A stretch of DNA of 51,324 bases from Desulfovibrio litoralis DSM 11393 (lineage in GTDB: Bacteria; Desulfobacterota; Desulfovibrionia; Desulfovibrionales; Desulfovibrionaceae), in assembly GCF_900143255.1 (NCBI RefSeq), contig NZ_FRDI01000005.1:1-51324 (forward strand), written 5' to 3'. The position numbers and the translations under genes are program-made. The notes below the pieces were generated by a model. The model did no database searches, was not told the DNA's origin, and saw only the letters and a list, made by a program, of their open reading frames with translations. Positions 45,690 to 51,324 of the stretch are shown here, in pieces. Every line of letters begins with the position of its first letter. Position 1 is the stretch's first letter.

Positions 45690-45725
45690 GGTTATAAGCA
45701 GGTGCGTTTATTCACCTGCTTATAA
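45690..45725 (-). promoter_or_regulatory. Perfect 14-bp hairpin between cement and tail-tube genes
   Basis: GTTATAAGCAGGTG (45690-45703) pairs exactly with CACCTGCTTATAAC (45712-45725) around an 8-nt loop. In the direction of the phage operon it lacks a T run, so it may be an attenuator, processing site or stabiliser that lowers tail-gene expression relative to capsid genes. In the other direction a T-rich stretch follows. Confidence 0.6.
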
Positions 45726-45798
45726 CTTTAGTTTTTTAGTTCAGCGTTATTAAATATTAACTTTAATCTTAACCTTATTTTATATAATAGTATTAAAA

Positions 45799-46197
45799 TT
45801 AAGGTAGATAGTTAAAGGCAATGTCAACATTTCCGGTTGCGGCTGTGTCATCTGTGCTGATAAAAACCTTAATATAAGTGCGTGCATCACTGGGGATAGG
45901 AAGTCTGGCTATTTCTTCACCAATATTCCATGTTCTGCTGCTTGCCCCCATAGTGCGTTTAAAGCTGACTGGTAATGCGGTAAAACTAATTCCATCAGCA
46001 CTGTCTTCCACGCGTATTGAAATACTTTTATTGGCGTTTAAAACAACGTTTTGAGCCGCACTCATCATTATTTCGGCAGAGCCAAGGGCAGACGCATTTT
46101 TACTTACACCTTGATTTCCGACGCTTTCTGTGTTTTTAGGAACGGCTTGATTTTTTGCTAAATATTCATCATGTACTCGTAAAGTGTGTCCGTACAT
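45799..46197 (-). CDS. Phage capsid cement/decoration protein (Bbp16-like)
   Basis: This 132-aa protein is directly downstream of the major capsid gene. The first half is flexible (NQAVPKNTESVGNQG); the second half is beta-rich (KSISIRVEDSADGISFTAL, SRTWNIGEEIARLPIPSDA, YIKVFISTDDTAATGNVDI). Position, size and the beta-sandwich-like second half fit the capsid cement proteins called Bbp16 in Bordetella phage BPP-1. I judge this by pattern only. An AAGGAAAA ribosome site precedes the ATG. Confidence 0.5.
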   Translation of the reverse strand: MYGHTLRVHDEYLAKNQAVPKNTESVGNQGVSKNASALGSAEIMMSAAQNVVLNANKSISIRVEDSADGISFTALPVSFKRTMGASSRTWNIGEEIARLPIPSDARTYIKVFISTDDTAATGNVDIAFNYLP

Positions 46198-46263
46198 ATT
46201 TTTTCCTTTTAATATTTTACTTTAAGGTTTGTTTTTTATTAAAATTAAGATGGTTATCTTGTT

Positions 46264-47175
46264 TTATAGAGTAACGGCTTTTTCCGCATTATCCAAAAAG
46301 TTGTAAGAAGTAACGATTTCAATGCCGTTCCAATGTGTAATCATACGATCAACATCTTTGCTTCCTGAGCTGATATGCAAGGAATCTGCTTTATATTTGC
46401 AGAGCATATTTCTTGTTTTTTCATGCATAAACAAATAAGTTGACCCCGGGGTGGCTCTAACTTCGGCTAACATATCGTCAATCATGGTAGCGGTTGGGAT
46501 ACTGCTTGCAGTTATGTTTACCAAAGCGGAAACAGAATTTTTATTGCCAATTTGTATGCCCAAATAAGACTTTAAACGTAAGCCGTAGACCAAAACACCG
46601 TTTCTGGCAGGATTCGTACTTTTATATAAATCTCCGCCATTTAAAGATTGGGTATTTAACAAAGTTCCTTGATTAAAACATTGTGGACCATATAGCCCGC
46701 AAGTTTCACCGGAAACAAAGCGTACTGCCAATATAGAGTTTCCAAGACCTGTACCGCCGGCAGAAAAAGCTTTTTTGTTTTGCACGGCAAAAGCACGGAA
46801 ATTATCATAAATAATACGTTGTTCCGCACTCATGCCAGATTTGCGAATAATTTTTGGCAGTTTTTTTGAAAAATAAGCTTCTTTTCCGCCAAATAAATTT
46901 GCAGTATCTTCGGGACATTCGATTTCTCCGCCTAAAATAGCTAAATCAACCTTTTTCAACGTGCTGGAAAGTTCAAGTTCGGGTAAAGGGGCGTTCATTT
47001 CTACCCAGCCAGCACCCGTAATATCTTCCACATCTTCATACATATTCCAAAGATCATGACTTGCGGGTTCAAAAGGAATAACACCCAAAATAGGGGCTTC
47101 TTCGGTTAATTGATCTACTTGTTGTGGTTGTTTGCGAGCAAAACGGGTCGCTAAATTTTTTAAAGTTTCTCCCAT
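46264..47175 (-). CDS. Phage major capsid protein
   Basis: This 303-aa protein lies between the scaffold-like and cement-like genes, where the major head protein is expected. It has ILGVIPFEPASHDLWNMYEDV near residue 30, a long segment with LAILGGEIECPEDTAN, ARNGVLVYGLRLKSYLGIQI, a helix IDDMLAEVRATPG and FMHEKTRNMLCKYK near the end. This is the pattern of HK97-fold capsid proteins of podoviruses such as BPP-1. GAGGAC precedes the ATG by seven bases. Nothing suggests truncation. Confidence 0.7.
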   Translation of the reverse strand: MGETLKNLATRFARKQPQQVDQLTEEAPILGVIPFEPASHDLWNMYEDVEDITGAGWVEMNAPLPELELSSTLKKVDLAILGGEIECPEDTANLFGGKEAYFSKKLPKIIRKSGMSAEQRIIYDNFRAFAVQNKKAFSAGGTGLGNSILAVRFVSGETCGLYGPQCFNQGTLLNTQSLNGGDLYKSTNPARNGVLVYGLRLKSYLGIQIGNKNSVSALVNITASSIPTATMIDDMLAEVRATPGSTYLFMHEKTRNMLCKYKADSLHISSGSKDVDRMITHWNGIEIVTSYNFLDNAEKAVTL

Positions 47176-47218
47176 GAAAATGTCCTCTTTTTTGTTAAAG
47201 TGTTACTTTAAATGTTGA

Positions 47219-47872
47219 TTATTTATTTGTATTATTAAATACTTCTGTGCGTAAAAACTCTTCTGTTGACATAGGGCGAAATAAATCTGAACCTGTGTTA
47301 TTTAATCCTAAACTGTCTTCAGACAATGATTCGCCGACTAAAGCCATAAGTTCTGCAAACACGGGGTTATTCCCAAGACCGGCAGCTAAAAGAGCGGCAA
47401 GTCTTCCGCCTAAGCGTTTATCCATGACATGAGCGGCATGCCTGGCAAGATTTAAACGCCTTTGAAAATTGCCTTGCCAAAGTTGACGTAAAATAGCTTC
47501 ACAGTGATCAGCACCCTCACGATTGGCTAGTTTTTGTTCGGCTAAATAAAAATCAATAGCCTGTTGAGCCAACTCAGGGGAAAGACCATTGTTAAAACAA
47601 AACTCGCAATATCTTTCTAAAATTCCCTTATCCACCTGATTTAAACAGTCAGCATTATTAAAACGCAGTTGATATTCATCACGTTTGCGTTTTGCCTCTT
47701 GTTGTGCTTCGTTGTCTGTAATATTTTGCATCAAAGTTGATGAAAGCATGCTTGTATGGCTTTCATCTTGTGAGGTTTGAGCTTTTGGCTCTTGATTTTT
47801 CGTCAAAACAACGGGCGGAACTATACTGCCTGTTGATTGAGCTGTTTGTTGCGTTAATGGTTTTTGTTCCAT
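47219..47872 (-). CDS. Probable phage scaffolding protein
   Basis: A 217-aa protein upstream of the capsid gene, the usual place of a scaffold. The first 45 residues are low-complexity (Q, T, S, P). A charged helical core follows (QQEAKRKRDEYQLRFNNAD, AQQAIDFYLAEQKLANREG) and a small helical C-terminus. High helix content and charge fit scaffolds, but no family motif was recognised. AAGGAG precedes the ATG. The 240 bases upstream hold two palindromes that may regulate it. Confidence 0.5.
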   Translation of the reverse strand: MEQKPLTQQTAQSTGSIVPPVVLTKNQEPKAQTSQDESHTSMLSSTLMQNITDNEAQQEAKRKRDEYQLRFNNADCLNQVDKGILERYCEFCFNNGLSPELAQQAIDFYLAEQKLANREGADHCEAILRQLWQGNFQRRLNLARHAAHVMDKRLGGRLAALLAAGLGNNPVFAELMALVGESLSEDSLGLNNTGSDLFRPMSTEEFLRTEVFNNTNK

Positions 47873-47955
47873 TCTTTTAACTCCTTTAAGTGTATAACCG
47901 GTTAATTTTTAATACTTAACCAATTGTTTATGGGCGAATGCTTAGACCTGCTTAT

Positions 47956-48010
47956 AAAGTTAACTTTAAAGCAGTTTATTTTGTGCTTAATGTTAAAGCA
48001 GTGCTTTAAC
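47956..48010. promoter_or_regulatory. Two perfect palindromes in the gap before the scaffold gene
   Basis: AAAGTTAACTTT (47956-47967) and GTTAAAGCAGTGCTTTAAC (47992-48010) are both self-complementary and share the TTAAAG/CTTTAA core. They lie in the 241-bp gap, the longest inside the operon. They could be operators or RNA hairpins. Confidence 0.45.
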
Positions 48011-48113
48011 GTTGGGCTTGGGCTTGAGGTTTAATAAAAAGGTATTTAGCTGTATTTTAATGATTAATTAATGAATATGTTTTTAGTAATAATACTTTTT
48101 AGCTTTCATCTCT

Positions 48114-48650
48114 TTATTCAGAACGCATAAATTCTTGACTGAGTTCTTTTGATTCTAAAAGGTTTAAACGCACTAAAGCCAATGGGTTTGCTAAACTGAT
48201 TTCAGCACGACGTTCAAGACAATAGTTTAATAACCCGAGTTGTGAATTTGTTTCCGTGTAATTTTGTGGGCAAGTATGTTGAGTTAAACTGAGCGGATAA
48301 CCGTTCCACGCCGTAGCAAGCCAACGCTTTAAAACTCTTTCACCCGCTCCGTTTGGCATATTTAAAACGAGGCGTAAATCTTCTAAATATCTTATTAATT
48401 CCAGTTGAGTTTTACTGTTTTCTGTTGCGTCTTCGGGGTTTGACCAAAACAAAGAAGAGATTCCCGTGTTTTGAGTTGTTCCTTTTGTGGGCATAAGTTT
48501 GGCAGGATTCCAATTTTGTGCTTCGTCCAGTAAAGACTTTAACTTTGCATCTAAGGTATCATGGCTTGTTTTATGGTTTTCTTGAGTTAAGTCTCTGTTA
48601 TCTTTGTCTGTTTTTTCTTTTATGTTGAGTGTATTTTTTATTAGTTTCAT
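48114..48650 (-). CDS. Phage protein of unknown function
   Basis: This 178-aa protein starts inside the portal gene's end with an ATGA overlap, so the two are translationally coupled. The first half is hydrophilic and disordered-looking (KEKTDKDNRDLTQENHK); the second half is helical with GERVLKRWLATAWNGYPLSL and LLNYCLERRAEISLANPLALV. No family recognised. Location between portal and scaffold suggests a head-assembly role. Confidence 0.55.
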   Translation of the reverse strand: MKLIKNTLNIKEKTDKDNRDLTQENHKTSHDTLDAKLKSLLDEAQNWNPAKLMPTKGTTQNTGISSLFWSNPEDATENSKTQLELIRYLEDLRLVLNMPNGAGERVLKRWLATAWNGYPLSLTQHTCPQNYTETNSQLGLLNYCLERRAEISLANPLALVRLNLLESKELSQEFMRSE

Positions 48651-50344
48651 TTTACTTCTCTGGTTTTATCTTTGTCTTTGTTTTGAGATTCGGAATTTGT
48701 TGAATTATTCATTTCTTTAAACATATTATCTAAAACTTTATCTAAAAATGGGGTGAGTTTTTTGTTGAATAAACCTGAGAGTTCTTTTTCAAAAATAGCT
48801 TTGGTGCTTTGTTCTTGTTGTTTTTGGCGAATATTTTTTAATTCGTCATTTGAATTGACCATGCTTGCAGGAACTCCGGCGAGATTTGCCAATTCGTCAA
48901 TAGCTTGTTCAAAATTAAGCTTTTCCAAAACAGTAGGCGAAAGACCGGCAAGGCTCGCCACATCAGCGGTTAAACGCCGAATACTGTTGGCTGTTCCAAT
49001 TTTTTGGGCTTGAGCCAGGCTTGAAACAAATTCAATCTTTAACGGAACATCAATCAGTTCTTTTGGCATTTCCGGTAAAGCTCCGGATCTTTGTAAAATT
49101 CCAAACGCCCGCGTAATTAATGGCGATAAAATTTCGCTTTGATGCCTTTCCACCACAGGTCCGAGTAAAAGCAATTTTTCGTTGCTACGTTCCAAAACTT
49201 CAGTCGCAGTAAGATTATTGAGCTTTCCACCAGCAAACATCAGGAATAAATCGTTAAATAACCCTTCTTTGATTGATTGGCGTACGTCTTCTATTTTACT
49301 TGAAAGGGCGTTTAAATTAGGGTGAATTTGATACAAAGGAGCGATAGCATCACTTTGTCCGGGGGTTACAAAATTAACCGCTCCCGGAATTAAAGATAAA
49401 CGCTGTTTAAAACCCAGTGGAACACGCATGGGCGGATTAACCATTTTATGAACCGCCAATAGTTGGCTTTTATTCATTTCTTGCAACATGCGAATATCCG
49501 GCAAGGTATCAAGACCCGGTGAGCGTCCATAAATTTCTCCGCTTATAACTTCCCACCTTGCACATAAATGTGGAAACTCGGAAAAACCTCCCTCATGCAA
49601 GAGTTCAGTGGCACTGTTATCAACCTCAAACAGAATAGACGCATAGGGCAAGTTTGCGTGATCGATAAAGTTTGGTTTGCGTTGATGTCTTGGTTCTACT
49701 AAGTGAACAAGTTCTATGCTTTGGCTTGCATCTTTAGAAAGTAGTTTTTGGGCGTTGCTTGAAAGGCGAGAGACTCCAAAGCGAGAAGCCAAAACAGAAA
49801 GTGGAACTTTTATGTGTCTTGCGACGCTTGTAATACGTCCATTTTCACCGATACCCCAACTGTATTCCCCCGCACTCAAACATTCAAAACGAAAATTATA
49901 TTCAGGACAAGCTTCCATATAAAGATTGGCAGAACCAAAAACCGCCAGTTCCGTATATAAACTATGAATTGCAGAATAAAAATTAGAACGGGCAAGTGAG
50001 GCATATATACGATTTTCAACTTCATCAAGCCAACGTCTTATTGGGCCTGAGTTATGAGTTTCGTTGGCGAAACTGCGTAGGCGAAACCAAGGGCGAGCCG
50101 GGCTACTTAAGCCACTTTGCATGCCTGAGGCTAAAATGCGTACGGCTCGAATCGCCGTTGCATCAAAAATATTTTTTGAACTGCTGTTGCTTTTTAGAGT
50201 GTCATATTGAGAGGTCAAATTTTTTGCCCCACGTCCCGGAGCTAAATATTTTGCCAACTCACCCCAAACCTCATTCATGGGTTGGCGATGTTGCTCTAAT
50301 AAATTAACTCTGGCTTTAGCTTTTTCTAGGGTTGTTTGTTTCAT
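48647..50344 (-). CDS. Phage portal (head-tail connector) protein
   Basis: This 565-aa protein belongs to the podoviral head-to-tail connecting family (T7 gp8-like). Seen are VNLLEQHRQPMNEVWGELAKY and LAPGRGA near the start, ILASGMQSGLSSPARPWFRL near residue 90, LYTELAVFGSANLYMEACPE near 140, YGRSPGLDTLPDIRMLQEMN, and LTATEVLERSNEKLLLLGPV toward the C-terminus. These blocks occur in this order in portals of this group. Twelve such subunits form the ring through which DNA enters and leaves. It is the first gene of the block; the terminase gene normally found just upstream is absent. AGGATAA precedes the ATG. Confidence 0.85.
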   Translation of the reverse strand: MKQTTLEKAKARVNLLEQHRQPMNEVWGELAKYLAPGRGAKNLTSQYDTLKSNSSSKNIFDATAIRAVRILASGMQSGLSSPARPWFRLRSFANETHNSGPIRRWLDEVENRIYASLARSNFYSAIHSLYTELAVFGSANLYMEACPEYNFRFECLSAGEYSWGIGENGRITSVARHIKVPLSVLASRFGVSRLSSNAQKLLSKDASQSIELVHLVEPRHQRKPNFIDHANLPYASILFEVDNSATELLHEGGFSEFPHLCARWEVISGEIYGRSPGLDTLPDIRMLQEMNKSQLLAVHKMVNPPMRVPLGFKQRLSLIPGAVNFVTPGQSDAIAPLYQIHPNLNALSSKIEDVRQSIKEGLFNDLFLMFAGGKLNNLTATEVLERSNEKLLLLGPVVERHQSEILSPLITRAFGILQRSGALPEMPKELIDVPLKIEFVSSLAQAQKIGTANSIRRLTADVASLAGLSPTVLEKLNFEQAIDELANLAGVPASMVNSNDELKNIRQKQQEQSTKAIFEKELSGLFNKKLTPFLDKVLDNMFKEMNNSTNSESQNKDKDKTREVK

Positions 50345-50614
50345 ACTGTTATCCTGTTGTTTTATATGGTTTTTAAACCGATAAAATTAATTTCTGCCTC
50401 CATATTTATTGCTTGCTGAAATTGTTTGATTTCTTTATCCTGTATTCAGAATATAAAAATCACCAAATTGTTCTGCATAAAAGATGCGTTCAATGTGATT
50501 GCTTTATACATGGGCTTTTTGAGGAAAAAGGGCAAAGACGGCTCTTAAGATGGCGATCGATATGTTCCAAGCCTGTCTTGTCAGTGTGGTATTACTTTTA
50601 AAAAGGGTCTTTTT
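50345..50614. other. Divergent region between portal and lipoprotein genes
   Basis: 270 bases, with no supportable gene on either strand; the frames here are short and broken. It should hold the promoter of the phage operon (leftward) and of the lipoprotein gene (rightward). No terminase-like coding and no repeat of the tRNA-Pro 3' end was found. Confidence 0.4.
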
Positions 50615-51324
50615 ATGTTTAAACATATTTTATTGTCCGCAATTTTGCTTATGCTTGTTGGGTGTAATGCGAAGAATGTTGATCAGGTTGAGCTTGGCGT
50701 AAAAGATCAACCCACAAACAACAACACGGTGCAGACAACTGATGCTGTGCGTTTGCAAAATATGTTTTTATTAAACAGCGGGCGTAAAACAGTTTATATT
50801 CACGATTCAGAGTTTGTGGCTTCGCTTTATTTGCGTTTTTCTATTTACGGGCAAACCACTAAATTAAATTCAGTAACTCTAAGCGAGCCTGAAACAACAC
50901 CAAGTAAAGTGTCGGCACAAACTGTCGCTAAACAAAAAGCTCTTGCAACAACAACGAATGAAAGCCCAAAGACAACCGCAATACCTCATGTAAACGACAA
51001 AGAGTTGGTTTTTAAACACTTTCATATTATACACGGTGCGTTTTCGGCTTTTGAACGTATGCGTTTTGCCATTGCTTCAAGACCAGAGAACACAGACCTT
51101 AGATTAAATACGCAAAAGCGGTCTCAAGGTTGGTCAGTAGAGCGGATAAATACGGTTTTAAGCGAAAAAGATTGGTTTAGTGCCGTATGGATTACGCATG
51201 GAAAAGAAGTTCCGGCAAAATGGTTGGCAAAAAAATATATATTTAGTATTCCAAATCGCAAAAGACGAGTGATTTATGAATACAGAGAGTTTTACCCTGA
51301 GTGTATGCCTGTTTTTGATGCTCA
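50615..51324 (+). CDS. Putative lipoprotein, cut by the window edge
   Basis: An open frame starts at an ATG with AAAGGG seven bases upstream and runs without a stop to the end of the window (236 codons so far). The start is a lipoprotein signal peptide: MFKHILLSAILLMLVGC with the lipobox cysteine at C17. After it come a variable, threonine/proline-rich linker (about residues 90-125, with TTTNESPKTTAIPH) and a basic folded part with FSAFERMRFAIASRP, WSVERINTVLSEKDWF and IPNRKRRVIYEYREFYPEC. I do not recognise the family. It is divergent from the phage portal gene and could be a host gene or a phage-carried accessory gene. Confidence 0.75.
   Translation, partial: MFKHILLSAILLMLVGCNAKNVDQVELGVKDQPTNNNTVQTTDAVRLQNMFLLNSGRKTVYIHDSEFVASLYLRFSIYGQTTKLNSVTLSEPETTPSKVSAQTVAKQKALATTTNESPKTTAIPHVNDKELVFKHFHIIHGAFSAFERMRFAIASRPENTDLRLNTQKRSQGWSVERINTVLSEKDWFSAVWITHGKEVPAKWLAKKYIFSIPNRKRRVIYEYREFYPECMPVFDA

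Larger units (their letters stand above)
41250..50344 (-). mobile_element. Podovirus-type virion gene module (partial or domesticated prophage)
   Basis: Ten leftward genes run in the T7-like/BPP-1-like order: portal, unknown, scaffold, major capsid, cement, tail tube A, tail tube B, gp13-like, gp14-like, tail fibre. Spacing is tight with several overlaps, as in a phage late operon. No terminase, gp15/gp16-size ejection proteins, holin, lysin, repressor or integrase is present in the window. The block ends beside tRNA-Pro on the left. On the right a divergent lipoprotein gene follows after 270 bases. I found no copy of the tRNA 3' end near the right side that would mark an attachment site. Confidence 0.8.

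Noticed and set aside
50413-50601. 62-codon frame between portal and lipoprotein genes, considered as a phage gene or terminase remnant
   Set aside because: It has no ribosome site or family resemblance, and the minus strand here is also broken by stops in every frame.

Overview
The window looks like a chromosomal segment of a low-G+C member of the Desulfovibrionaceae or a close relative. This is inferred from gene content; no species can be named. The evidence is a Tat-exported periplasmic [NiFe] hydrogenase of the two-subunit Desulfovibrio type with its maturation protease, two methyl-accepting chemotaxis proteins, the phoH / 7TM-HD hydrolase / ybeY cluster, an AgcS-type symporter and a Gram-negative-type giant RTX adhesin. 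Most of the window is AT-rich (one sampled 60-base line in the 7TM-HD gene has 22 G+C). The exception is the block around 8.2-17.4 kb (a sampled line there has 32 of 60).

Layout. 1-170: 5S rRNA and terminator, the end of an rRNA operon. 0.3-7.8 kb: DEDDh exonuclease, class D beta-lactamase, Nim-type flavin-fold protein, succinate-semialdehyde-type dehydrogenase, a small membrane protein, a chemoreceptor and a frameshifted secreted protein. 8.5-17.4 kb: one very large cyclic beta-1,2-glucan synthase (2949 aa) with foreign-looking composition. 17.7-21.5 kb: a scrambled region with decayed autotransporter pieces, a duplicated 240-bp block carrying the 3' end of a DinB-fold gene, a second chemoreceptor and the intact DinB-fold gene. 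21.5-24.9 kb: hydrogenase maturation protease and [NiFe] hydrogenase. 25-32.2 kb: M24 peptidase, an unknown protein, phoH, 7TM-HD hydrolase, ybeY, two small unknown genes and an exported protein with a possible winged-helix fold. 32.2-38.8 kb: a 2202-aa repeat-rich RTX adhesin. 39.2-41.1 kb: alanine/glycine:sodium symporter and tRNA-Pro(UGG). 41.25-50.34 kb: a leftward podovirus-type virion operon (portal, unknown, scaffold, major capsid, cement, two tail-tube proteins, gp13-like, gp14-like, very short tail fibre). 50.6 kb to the end: a lipoprotein gene cut by the window edge.

How the parts fit. The hydrogenase genes encode one periplasmic H2-oxidising enzyme, with its large-subunit endopeptidase in the next transcription unit. 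phoH, 7TM-HD and ybeY form a conserved cluster for RNA/ribosome maturation and probable c-di-AMP turnover. The adhesin, the glucan synthase and the autotransporter remnants all point to investment in the cell surface. The phage operon encodes capsid and short-tail parts, but no terminase, large ejection proteins, lysis genes or integrase are visible beside it. It may therefore be a partial or domesticated virion module, though the window edge limits this conclusion.

Most unusual items: the stripped-down podoviral module next to tRNA-Pro, the beta-repeat RTX giant with an exported HTH-like protein behind it, the A7-tract frameshifted secreted protein, and the dinB/autotransporter duplication. 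I did not find a clearly new multi-gene system that I could defend from sequence alone.
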